Assembly (NCBI RefSeq): GCF_037975245.1
Contig: NC_092572.1
Location: forward strand, 23,480,489 to 23,544,488
DNA length: 64,000 bases
From: Apostichopus japonicus
Lineage: Eukaryota > Echinodermata > Holothuroidea > Aspidochirotida > Stichopodidae
Reading direction: 5' to 3'
In this document: piece after piece, positions 1-11,800 of the stretch
Layout of the letters: each line of letters begins with the position of its first letter
How positions within the stretch are numbered: the first letter of the stretch is position 1
Translations under genes and position numbers: made by a program
Notes under the pieces: model-generated
What the model was told of the DNA's origin: nothing
What the model saw: the letters and a program-made list of their open reading frames with translations, nothing else
The model's database searches: none

Positions 1-514
1 TTATCAAACAGGATGGCACAATCCCTGTAACTATTGAAAGTAAGATTAGGTCATGGTAAGTATAAGCCAATTTGCAAGGAAACAGATATAGCAGTAACTG
101 TGATGGACACAAAAGTATTTCTTTCAGGTTAAATGGTTAAATAAGATGACAATTTGTTTCCTCATGAAATCCATGCCTTTGGTTTTGACCCTGTCATGTT
201 GACATTCAGTGTTAGTACCTACAATGTATGTTTAAAGGAAAATGGGAATTCTGACAGCCTCTCATATTTTCTAATATGTCACCAAGTTTAATTAAACAAC
301 TATATCTCTGGAGCTGGGGAAAAGACATTTTAGTGGAATTTTGTTTCATCTATTTTGTTGACAATCCTGCCTCATTTTCCAGCTAATGTGACACTGCGGT
401 GGGTTATAACATCCTCCCCTTCCCCCCTCCCCCTATCCCCCTCTGCCCTCCCACTACCACGACACCCTTGCTCCCTCACTTTACAAGCTTACTGATTTAT
501 TTTGTTTATTTTAG
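1..514 (+). other. TRAPPC4: TRAPPC4 intron, 3' part
   Basis: No coding sequence is visible. The stretch ends in a C/T-rich tract (about 410-510) and a TTTATTTTAG acceptor that leads into the first TRAPPC4 exon of the window. The upstream TRAPPC4 exons (start codon, N-terminal longin-like part) lie left of the window. Confidence 0.7.
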
Positions 515-618
515 TTTGTATGCCATTGGAAGCCAACTGTCACCAGAGCAGAAATCATCTGGTATACAGCTCTTAGAGACAGATGGGTTTAAGCTTCATT
601 GCTTTCAAACTTTATCAG
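515..618 (+). CDS. TRAPPC4: TRAPPC4 coding exon (first in window)
   Basis: Acceptor TTTTAG at 509-514, donor GTAGGG at 619. One base completes a Ser/Asn-type codon, then [16 protein letters not shown]. It ends in phase 1. Confidence 0.93.
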
Positions 619-2081
619 GTAGGGAACTGTCTTTGTTGATGACTTTAATTGTTTTTAAGTGAAAGTCATTTTGATGCTATGTGGTTAAAAGAGAAATGTG
701 AAAATAAAATCAAAAATGAAAGAAACGCCTGCTAGAGTCGAAACATCAGTCCATCTAACTTTTAAATAAGGGAAACACTAGTTATAATTTTAACCGCTGG
801 TTTTTCAGTTGTGATTATATTTCGGCTGCAACGATCATTTCATTGTTATTTGTTTGTTTGTATTGACGCATCTGTTTGTATTCATTTCTTTTCAGGAATC
901 AAATTAATTGTCTTGGCTGACCCTAAGCAGACAGGTATTGAGGTGGTACTGAGGAGAATCTATGAACTCTACTCGGATTATGCCCTGAAGAATCCCTTCT
1001 ACTCCATCGATATGCCAATCAGGTAAACAGCTGACTTACCTGCCTCCCCAAACTACCGCACTCTGCCATCTATTCAGCAGCTGGTAACCATTAGCGATAT
1101 CTGCTGTCCGTATCTAGACTGCTCTGATTTATTGCCCTCCTACTATTCTACCACTCAAAAGTGTCAACAGAAATTTGTTTGGGAGGAGGGGCTTGAGGGG
1201 GGGGGGGGGAGGGGAGGTTGGTGGAGAAATATTCTTATAAACTGTTTGTGACTTTCTGACATCACATGATTGTGATGCTCGGTTAAAACCCCGATTTGAT
1301 AAACTATGTGACTGTTGGATCAGTGATTGACACCACTTGATTGTGATGCTCTGTTGAAACCCTTGATCTTATAAACTGTATGTGACTCTTTGATCAGTGT
1401 TTCACATCACATGGTTGTGATGCTCTGTTGAAACCCTCGATCCAATAAATTGTATGTGACTGTTTGAAAAGTGCTTGACATATGATTGTGATGCTCGGTT
1501 GAAACCCTCGATCTTATAAACTGTATGTGATTGTTAGATCAGTGATTGATATCACATGATTGTGATGCTCTGTGGAAACCCTCGATCTTATAAACTGTAT
1601 GTGACTGTTTGATCAGTGTTTCACACCACTTGATTGTGATGCTCTGTTGAAACCCTTGATCTTATAAACTGTATGTGACTCTTTGATCAGTGTTTCACAT
1701 CACATGGTTGTGATGCTCTGTTGAAACCCTCGATCCAATAAATTGTATGTGACTGTTTGAAAAGTGCTTGACATATGATTGTGATGCTCGGTTGAAACCC
1801 TCGATCTTATAAACTGTATGTGACTGATCAGTGTTTCACATCACATGATTGTGGTGCTCTGTGGAAACCCTCGATCTTATAAACTGTATGTGACTGTTTG
1901 ATCAGTGTTTGACACACACACGATTGTGATGCTAACTGTAATTCAATTTTGGAACACATGTTTTATTATTTCATATCTTCTTGTATATTTATTTTTCTTC
2001 AGATGTGAACTTTTTGATAAAAATCTCCATGGCCTATTGGACCCTTATGAAAGGACAGGCTTCTACTCTACGAGTATGTGA
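515..2081 (+). CDS. TRAPPC4: TRAPPC4 (synbindin/Trs23), last three coding exons
   Basis: Partial gene for TRAPP subunit 4, a longin-fold subunit of the TRAPP complexes that act as tethers and Rab1 exchange factors at the ER-Golgi boundary. Three exons (515-618, 896-1022, 2003-2081) join in phases 1 and 2 and end in TGA. The joined peptide follows human TRAPPC4 closely: [18 protein letters not shown]-like [12 protein letters not shown], then [31 protein letters not shown]. The C-terminus ([16 protein letters not shown]) diverges, as is usual in this family. About 103 codons are present, roughly the C-terminal half of a ~219-residue protein; the 5' exons are outside the window. Identification is from recognisable family sequence; function is inherited from the family. 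Confidence 0.95.
896..1022 (+). CDS. TRAPPC4: TRAPPC4 coding exon (second in window)
   Basis: Acceptor TTTTCAG ends at 895, donor GTAAAC at 1023. It encodes [13 protein letters not shown] through [10 protein letters not shown] and ends in phase 2. Both phases match the neighbouring exons. Confidence 0.95.
1240..1935. repeat. 74-bp minisatellite in the last TRAPPC4 intron
   Basis: About nine tandem copies of a ~74-bp unit containing GATTGTGATGCTC, GAAACCCTCGATC and ATAAACTGTATGTGACTG. A block of several units is repeated about 293 bp apart (for example the CCAATAAATTG variants near 1437 and 1730), so the array grew partly by higher-order duplication. A G-run lies just upstream (about 1199-1210). 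Confidence 0.9.
2003..2081 (+). CDS. TRAPPC4: TRAPPC4 terminal coding exon
   Basis: Acceptor TTCTTCAG ends at 2002. A single base completes Arg, followed by [19 protein letters not shown], and TGA is at 2079-2081. The length (79 nt) fits phase 2. Confidence 0.94.
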
Positions 2082-2689
2082 TGAAACACTGATCTGATTA
2101 CTCGATATCTTACGTGAGGTAAACTTGATCTCTTCGTGACAAGTCAACGCTGTGAGCCAAGTCTCGTTCAAAGCGACCAAAAAAAGAAGTCTGTTGGTTT
2201 AGCAAATGATGCAGAAGATCAACGACCAAGTAGTGGATCCATCCTAAAGTTCACAGAAATTGAAAAATGTTCGAGAAGACTTTGAATCTTAATTTTACCA
2301 GTGGTGACATTTCCCTAAATTGGGTTCCTTTCACAGACCTCATGCTCTATTGGGAAAATGAGGAGGTCATTAAGCTACACGTCTGCTTCCATGTTATTAA
2401 TGTCATTAATTTGGTCTGCGACTTTCATCCAAAGTTCAGAACTAAGAATGGAATCACTTTAAGGAGTACATGAAGCTTTCTTGTGAATGTTAGGACAGTT
2501 TCTTGGAGCATATCAATCATGTAAGGTAAACGTTGATGACTCTTGTAACCATAATGTGTAACTTGTTCATGGCAGGACAAGAGAATTAATCAATATTGGT
2601 CAAGTCCCAGTTTCCTGTTATATGCATGCCACATCCACAGTGACAGCATTTGTACCTATTAGCCGGTCAATTGCCATCAGATATGCTAC

Positions 2690-3430
2690 TAGAGATATAT
2701 TAGACTGCCACTGTAGATATCAAACTATTGTCTGTAGTTATGTAGCTGCTACTGAGTTATATAGCTACTGTGTGGTAATGTAAATCCTTATTGGGTAATC
2801 TAGCCTGCTGATGTAGTTATGTAGCTGCTTCTGAGGTATATAGCTACTGTGTGGAAATGTAAATCCTTATTAGGTAATCTAGCCTGCTGATGTAGTTATG
2901 TAGCTGCTACTGAGTTATATAGCTACTGTGTGGTAATGTAAATCCTTATTGGGTAACTAGCCTGCTGATGTAGTTATGTAGCTGCTACTGAGGTATCTAG
3001 CTACTGTGTGGTAATGTAAATCCCTATTGGGTATTCTAGCCTGCTGTTGTAGTGATGTAGCTGCTACTGAGTTATATAGCTACTGTGTGGTAATGTAAAT
3101 CCTTATTGGGTATTCTAGCCTGCTGATGTAGTTATGTAGCTGCTACTGAGTTATATAGCTACTGTGTGGTAATGTAAATCCTTATTGGGTAATCTAGCCT
3201 GCTGCTGTAGTTATGTAGCTGCTACTGAGTTATATAGCCACTGTGTGGTAATGTAAATCCTTATTGGGTATTCTAGCCTGCTGCTGTAGTTATGTAGCTG
3301 CTACTGAGTTATATAGCTACTGTGTGGTAATGTAAATCCTTATTAGGTAATCTAGCCTGCTGCTGTAGTTATGTAGCTGCTACTGAGTTATATAGCTACT
3401 GTGTGGTAATGTAAATCCTTTGGGTAATCT
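2690..3430. repeat. ~78-bp minisatellite downstream of TRAPPC4
   Basis: About nine copies of a ~78-bp unit with the cores GTAGTTATGTAGCTGCTACT and GTGTGGTAATGTAAATCC. Units differ by a few substitutions and by ATATAG/TATCTAG variants. Confidence 0.9.
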
Positions 3431-3599
3431 GATGTATATCCTCTTCTTCACCAGTAAGGGTGAGTACCTGATGAGTTTAGTATTTAATCTTCACCAGTGA
3501 GGGTGAGTACCTGATGTATCTACTCTTTACTTGTGAGGGAGAATACATGATATGTTTACTCTACACTACTGGCAGTGTTTGAGTACATTATGTGATAAG

Positions 3600-4215
3600 T
3601 GAGTACTAGGGTGTACTCTTTGTCAGTTAGGGTATGTGTGTGTGCTTTACAGCTGAGAGTATATGTTTACCCTTTACAGTGCGGGTATGTGTGTACCCTT
3701 CAAAGTGAGGGTATATGTATACCCTTCACAGTGAGGGTATGTATGTACCCTTCACACTTCACAGTGAGGGTATGTGTGTACACTTCACATTGAGGGTATG
3801 TGTGTACCCTTCACAATGAAGGTATATGTTTACCCTTCACAGTTAGGGTATGTGTGTACCCTTCACAGTGAGGGTATGTGTGTACACTTCACATAGAGGG
3901 TATGTGTGTACCCTTAACAGTGAAGGTATATGTTTACCCTTCACAGTGAGGGTATATGTGTACCCTTCACAATGAGGGTATGTGTGTACCCTTCACAGTG
4001 AGGGTATGTGTGTATCCTTCACAGTGAGGGTATATGTTTACCCTTCACAGTGATTGTATGTGTATACCCTTGACAGTGAGGATATGTGTGTACCCTTCAC
4101 AGGGAGGGTATATGTTTACCCTTCACAGTGAGGGTATATGTGTATCCTTCACAGTGAGGGTATATGTGTACCCTTCGCAGTGAGGGTATTTGTGTACTCT
4201 TCACAACTTTGGGTA
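3600..4215. repeat. ~26-bp minisatellite
   Basis: More than 20 copies of a ~26-bp unit, core CCCTTCACAGTGAGGGTATG followed by TGTGTA or TGTTTA. Each unit contains a short palindrome-like pair (CCCTTCACAGTGAGGG), so single strands could fold. Confidence 0.9.
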
Positions 4216-4391
4216 TGGTGTGTACCTAACTTGTGGGTACCAGGGTTATTCAGGACACTGCAGTGAAGGGAACATCTATGTTATTCACAAGATGTACATG
4301 TTTTATGCAGCCTACTTTGTTTTATTCAGATTATATTATTGTAAATAATTTAGAGCCACCAGAGTGATGTGGCAAGGTTGCTCAGAATAAA

Positions 4392-5816
4392 TCATTTGAA
4401 ATTATTTAAGAATGTCTGGTTTCCTTTATGATAACTCACTACCATTGCCTGGCCTGCATGTTGGCAGATTGTTGCTCATGCTTAGTCACTTTCAAACCCC
4501 TTGAACTATTCTTCTTTCTGTGCCACAAATTTCAGATTTTGGCCTCCGGTCTTTCATCTAAATGAAGTCCACCAGTTTAAGATAATGTAATGATATAACT
4601 AGGGTTCCCAAGGTTGGTGTAATGGTTAAATCAAAGGTTCCATCAGTATTGTTTCCAGATATTCTAGAAAGCCAAGTAATTGCCACCGATACCCAAATAT
4701 CCAACACAGTGTCCAGTAGTCACTCTCTGAGTTATAGTGACCAGCAGTACCGATGTCCCAGGCCAGTCCCTGGATTCCTTGCGTCCTCCCAGGATTCACA
4801 GTTGTGGACTAATGGCCCTGAATAAACTGAATTTTTCTTGTTTGTCCTTCTCTTTTGTAGAAAGAGCATGAACTTAATCCTTTGACTGTTTACAACTACA
4901 GCCATAAAGATAACCCGTATCTGATGATTCAATAATAATGAGGCTTCCTGCACTTACCACTTTTATCCCTTCCTAATAGGGAGGGAGGTGTAGGGGGGGG
5001 GGGCATTGCCAGTTCTGTTTTAATCTTGGAAAAGAAGACTTGCTTGATAAGGTGTTCTAAACTGATGCACTGGATCATCATCCTCAAAATAAAGACCAGC
5101 CAAACCTCTGGTCTGTCCTCAAACATCCACCACTCCCTTTAATCATACAGCCTGCAGGTAACTAAATCTTGACGTCAACATCTTTAAGTCCACATCAAAA
5201 TCATGTCTGTGAATTTCCTGTAAGCTATATGGTCACCTTACTCTGAGTGACTTATTTAACATTCCCCGATGTCTGTGAATAATGTGGAGTAGTATCATTA
5301 CCTTTACACGTCAGCATTAAAGCCACTGTACTTATACAAATGGTCTATCATGATTGGTAGTGCATGGGCTGGTCTCATATGTACTAGATCCTCTTTTTGT
5401 CATTAGTGAGAGCAGAACTTTTTGAGTTGCCTTAGTATAATTTGCATAGTTTACTCGTATAAAAAGAAAGAGTGCATGAAGGGACTGACGGGAAGTTTTA
5501 AGTCGCTAAGGATCCACTTTAAGAAAACCTGAACACAGACACCTCAAATCCTGTCGCAACTATTAAAACATTTGTGAAAAGCATTCTCAGAATTTAAATG
5601 TTTGCACATCATTGTTAATATCGATACACGGCTTGAAGATGAGACTTACGTTTATGGTTATCATAACAGACGTGTTCTACCGTGCTCTGGCAATTGCGGT
5701 GATTTACTGAATCGAATCAGCGAATAGTTTTTGCCGTACAGTGTTGCGTTGACTTCAACGACCGCTATCTGTAAAACTAAAAATCTAAATAAACTTGGCA
5801 AATAATATCCAAAGCA
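4392..5816 (+). other. TRAPPC4-HMBS intergenic region and HMBS 5' flank
   Basis: No protein gene is recognised. AATAAA also occurs near 4806 and 5087. The last ~200 bases before the HMBS start codon (about 5620-5816) are unremarkable, with no convincing TATA box. The transcription start cannot be placed by eye. Confidence 0.4.
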
Positions 5817-5870
5817 ATGGCGGAATCTTCACAGATAAAGAAAGTTGTCGTTGGTTCAAGGAAAAGTGAG
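5817..5870 (+). CDS. HMBS: HMBS exon 1
   Basis: ATG at 5817 in the context AAAGCAATGG. It encodes [18 protein letters not shown] and ends in phase 0 at donor GTAAAA. An untranslated upstream exon cannot be excluded. Confidence 0.9.
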
Positions 5871-8800
5871 GTAAAAGCTAAACAGGGATAAGGCATTGCC
5901 TTGACGTTATAAAAATACTCATTCAGTCAACTGTAGTTAGGGCCTAGGCTAGGCATAGATTACTGTATTTACAATATGTAGTAAGTAAGTGTAACTCAAC
6001 TGTATCTTAGTGTAAGTATAACTTTAGGCTAGCCTGCGTTAGGCTACTGTACAGTAGCATGTTGGGGCAGTTATGGCGCAACTTCTTTTCTTCTTCTTAA
6101 TATTATCATGACGCTGCAGTCTGTTGCCCGATCACAGGAGGAATGAATCACACACAGAAGCAATCACAGGAATGAATCGCTCAGTCATAGCGTGATGAAA
6201 AGTAAGGATAAAACCCAGCGCTGGCTTTAACAAAGAAAAGTTGGCCAATATACACCTTAACAAAGGCTAGAGTAGTGTAACCTATTAGCCTGCAGTAGCG
6301 GCAGCATGGTACAGTATGCTCATATGACAATGAATAAAAATTGTCAATCCAATGATCTATTGAGACATTGGACTGACAACTTTTGTACATTGTCATATTA
6401 GCGTGTAGCGGCATGGGCTATCTAACTTCTTCTTTTCAAGGTCTGACATTGGTTAGAGCAGGCCTATATTGTTATGGATTTCCTATCATGTAATTACAAC
6501 TTTAAGAGTATGCTTAACAAAAGATATAAAAAAAATGGATTTCTATTTTGCAAGAAATCAACTTTTGGTGAAACAATTCTTACAAGTAAAGTAGTTGAAA
6601 ACATGTATCTGCAGACTGAGAAACTCCTATAAACCTGAAGGTCGTAAAAAAAATAAAGGTTGTAAAAAACATAAAAGAACTGTTGGATTGGCAGTCAAAA
6701 CCTGATAATTTACGCAACGTTCTTCAGTAAACTTTAACTCAAGATATTTCAGCGCTCTTGTATTCTATTGTGTTTACAAACATAGCCCCTTGTTATTTCT
6801 TCTGTTTACTTTGCATAGAAAATCTGTTACGTAATTGTTTTTTAGGTCTTTCATGCCAGGGATGTTTCTGGGATTGGGCGTAGGTCCTCAGTTGAGACAA
6901 CTATACTTTTTTTTTTATATATTTGTGTGTGTTTTCGTTTTGGTCGACCGGTTGACTTTTAAGGTAAACTTGAATATTATTCTATTATTCATACTATAAA
7001 TTGTTTAAATTCAAGCAAGTCCGACAGCGGCCCTCCAAGGCTCCAGACAGGGTGAGAAATTCGCGTGGGTTTTCTTTACCGATTTAAACATTTATTACAT
7101 GGGTACTGGGCCACTTTTCCAGCGGTATAGTTAAGGTATTCCGTGGGGTTGTCTCCCAGTTCCTTCTGTTGGTTGGGTTTGATGTCAGGAGGCCTGTTGT
7201 CATAAAGTTTTTATTGTTACAATAATATAAACATTTAATATGAGGTTGAAAGTACTGCCTCCAAAACTCACATTGTCTCTTATCATTGGTGTGTATGTTT
7301 TAGTAAGTCGTTAAGTTTATACTGATCAGAGTTTGGCCTTCAGGCTTTCTCCTTGTACCCACGTACAGCCCCTCCCCCCCCCCCCCCCCAGTACAGGACC
7401 TGGACATTACAATATTAAAAGTCTTAAATAAGTTATTATTTTCCTCAGCATTATATTCCTAGGCAGTATAGTTTGGCATTTAAAAAAAAAATTCTGTATC
7501 TGTTTTTTCATAACTCCAAGTAGCCTTATTCTTATGTTTATGGTTTTTGCACATGTATGACACATGGAGATCCAACCTCCAACCAAGGTGTTTATATTAA
7601 ACGTCATACCCATGGTAAGTTTGTATAATTAAACAGTCATACCCATCCATAGGTTTATACAAACACTGTGTAATTCGGCAGGTTTGAACGTGTGACCTGT
7701 GTTTAGTGAGCAAGGTCTATATCTTTTGCAAACGGCCAAACCTCATACCGTAATTTTTGTTTTTCCTTCTTTTTACCCATCCAGCTGGCCATGATTCAAA
7801 CTAACACAGTTATAGAGAATCTTCAAAAGGAATTTCCTGAGGTGGAATTTGTGATAGGTGAGTAGAAATGTCAGCTCCCCAAATTATAGACCTTGGTTAG
7901 AACTACAGTATGTATAGGCTTAAATGGAGTTTGTATTAGGTTTGTAACTTTGAAGAATCACAAACAGACAGAACCATGCAGTAAGTGGACTTACATATGC
8001 AGTAAGTGGACTTACTGGATATGAATATGCAGAGTAAAACCTAATGCATATTCATTAAGAATTCAGTAAACAATAGTGTTCTTAATCCACTTAAGCCACA
8101 CGGTTACAATTATGTTCCAAGTAGAAGGCAAAACCCTGTCTGGGTATTTATTTGTTTTGTTTTTGCAAAGCAACTCATGCCCGACAAACACAAACTTTTT
8201 GTCGGCATATAATATCACCAGTAAAGCATCCAATTTCAGTATGCAATGGAAAAATTGCCAACAGTATTTTAAAGTATTTTCAGTAATCAAAAGTGTTCTT
8301 AAGCCACTAAGAATTTTTTTTGGCCAAACAGAAGGCAAGTTTACTTTCCTTCTTATTTCTGTTTGTTTGTTGTCAGACAGTGTGTGAATGGAATGATAGA
8401 ATGCAAAGACCTATACTCATTATCTATTGCAAACAGCCTGTGTTGATAAATATATCAAAGTTGCAGTTTCAATCCTCCCAGAATAATCTTCAGAGGCTAA
8501 CTAAACTGGAGCTCAAACTCTAGCTGCACATTATGGAATCAGTCTTACTGTAATTTGTTTCAATTTAAGCAAACAGACATAATTTTTGGCAATTCATGGA
8601 AAGGCTTAATTTGTGGCAACTTATGGCAACAGTCTTAATTGGTGGCCAGTTAAGGAAGCAGTCTTAATTGGTGGCAATTTAAGGAAACAGTCTTAGTTTG
8701 TGGGTACCAAAATGCATCAATAACTATAAGTCTGCATTTCTGACATGATTTGTTTTAAGCGAGAACACACTGTTTCCTCAAGAGGTCAAGTATCACAGGT

Positions 8801-11800
8801 ATAATTATTCCACAACGGCCAAGCGGAAAACGCTTCATATGTTTTTTCTATTTTGTAAATGTTTCCATATACTATTTGCCGTTCACTAAAACAGTCAACT
8901 GTCGACAGAGAAATAGTAAAATGTTTAAAGATGGTGATGTACTCTCTGTTTATTGATTTGTTTACATCTCTGCAGAAACCATGGAAACCGTGGGAGACTT
9001 TGTTCAGGATAAGCCATTGGCTAACATTGGTCAGTCTAACCTCTTCACCAAAGAACTCGAGAGAGCCCTGGCAGCATCGAAAGTAGATATGTTGGTTCAC
9101 TCGATGAAGGATCTGCCGTCCAAACTACCAGAGGGTATGGTCATCGCTGCTATATATCAGTAAGTGTGTTATCTTTAATAGTCATTTACATATAGGAAAA
9201 CTGCATTTGACAGGTGTGAGCACTGGATGCAGACCTGTCAACCTGTTAGACCCCAAAATAGGGAGAATAACATTTTTTCAGGGCCAGAAAATAGGGAGAA
9301 CAGGTGGTAAATAGGGAGGTTGGTAATTTTCAGCTGAAATGATATAAATACTTCTAAATAAGTATAGTGTACTTATGCAATACAGTGAGAGAATCATCCA
9401 ATCTTTCTACAGGGTTTCTTTAGTAGGCTTCCATTTGAAACAGGGAACAGTGGACTCTGGGTACTGTGACTTCATGGCTAGTATGCTGTAGATAGAGTCC
9501 CATCAAGCTTGAGACTTGACCGACTGTCTGTCTTGTTCTTGCGAACTACACTGAAAAGCCTTTCCTGTTCAGCGTTACCGTGGGACTAATTGTTGGCTAT
9601 TTTCAGAAATGTCGCAAGTGATGAAACATTAAAAAACCGGGAGAATAGAATATGAAGCCGGGAGATTCGGGTAAAAACCGGGAGTCTCCCGGTAAAACCG
9701 GGAGAGTTGACGGGTCTGCGGATGGGTCATCATGACTAGTACATGAAAAAAGTAAAGTAAAGTAAAATTTATTGATATCAATCATAAAATGAAGATATAA
9801 ATGGAAGGGTCAATGTGTGGTTCCCTTTGGTCAATTATTGGGGTACAGGTCTGGTCATTTTCTTACCTGGTCTAATTAGTTTGGTTGTCTTTGGTTGATA
9901 TCCTTATCAAGCTACATTTGACATTGAAGTCATGTCTTGAGTAAATGTTGACATTACAATGTTATCAAATGGCCTTTGACATAATTCAATCTTTTCAAAT
10001 GACCTCTGACATTATTAAAATGACTGTTGACATTACAGTATTTACAGTCTCATGAAATGACCTTTGTCATGATAATGTTTATTAATAATTGACATTGTCA
10101 TCCAATCACAAAAAAACTCTTTATTATAAACTTTATTAATTACCTGAATATGTCTCATTTCCTTTTCAGACGTGATGACCCATTTGATGCCATTGTCTTG
10201 CAATCGAAGCACAGAGGAAGAACATTATCAACATTACCAGAGGGGAGGTACAGTAAGCTCCTATACTTTGGTATCATACACACTGTTCTTAGGGCTCCAT
10301 TTTGAGTCCAGACATCATTGGAGTGACATTTTAGCACCAAAGCTAACCTTAATTTAGATGCATCGGTAATACACCGATGTGTGAATTCAAATATGTGTCA
10401 AGTATTGATTAACACTTTGATGGAGAATCTTTGTTTCTCTTCCAAATTAACTGCTTTATTCATTGCGTCATTGCACTATGTATGGTTAGCTTTGAATTTT
10501 AAGGAGAGATCATACATAATACACACTAGCATATGTACAGGAATATTTAACATATTTTTATTAAATGTGCAAATAATCATCAAACAAAGTCATTTTCCTT
10601 GTATATTTAACTTTGTGCTTACATGAATATTAAACAGAGATTGTAATATATATTAGCACATGAATATTGAACAGATATCATAATGTAGGTATAGTAGCAT
10701 GTGAATATTAAACAGAGGTCATAATATATACTAGCACATGAATATCAAAGAGAGATCATAATACATACTAGTCCATGAATATTAAACAGAGGTTATATGC
10801 ATGTACATGAATATGAAACAGGTATCATATGCATGTACATGGATATTAAACAGAGGTCATATGCATGTAAATGAATGTTAAGCCGAGGTCATATACATGT
10901 ATATGAATATTAGACAGGCATAAACATGTACATGCATATTAAACAGAGGTCATATGCACTTGTACATGAATATTAAACAGGTCATGCACTTGTACATGAA
11001 TATTAAACAGTGATCATAACATACACCATTACGAGTCACAATTCTTAAATCCAACAGTGTAGATATATAAGCCACTTTTAGTTTGTAAAAGAAACTTTGT
11101 CCCTATATCCCCTCAAGCCTTCTTTTGAAGTTGTTAAATCTTTGTTATTTGCATGTTTATCAAGAGAGTCCTTATCAGAATTGTTCATCGCTTAACATTC
11201 TTCCTAGATTTGTGCATACTAGAATTCTTTTCTACTTTTGTAATTCTTTTCGTACTGTTTTCATCTATTAATTTTTGGACATAAAACCCTGTTTTTGTCC
11301 CTTCTTCTTCCGCAGTGTGTTAGGAACTAGCTCAGTCAGAAGGATTGCAACTTTAAAACATGCTCATCCTCATCTGAGATTCAAGGATGTGGTAAGATTG
11401 TCATCAAATTTACTACTGCAGGAGGAAAAGGTTTTCTACAGACAGAAAGACAAACTGAAAAATATCAATTTGTGTGACAGTGAAATCCTTTTTTTGTTCG
11501 TGCATAGAATGTGAAAATATTGGCTCTGTTTATAACACTGAATCTGATATGTTCCTGTCTCTATCTAGCAGTGTGACCATATTCCTTAACATTATGCTGT
11601 TACCAGTGATGCTTTATTCATTGGTGGCAGTAGTAGATGGCAGCAGAAAAAATGAAACTTGCATATTAATGAAATGTCATAAGCAAAATTTACATAAATA
11701 AGCATCTTTTCGCTCTTAGTTGTGTAAAAATTGCCATTCGATACCATGCTGAATGTAAACATTGTTCATGAAAATATGATTGAGGTGTAAATGTATCTAT

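Larger units (their letters stand above)
2082..4391 (+). other. TRAPPC4: TRAPPC4 3' flank / possible 3' UTR
   Basis: No conserved coding sequence is seen. The first clear AATAAA downstream of the stop codon is at 4386-4391, so a long 3' UTR spanning two minisatellites is possible. A variant poly(A) signal nearer the stop could end it earlier. Confidence 0.4.
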
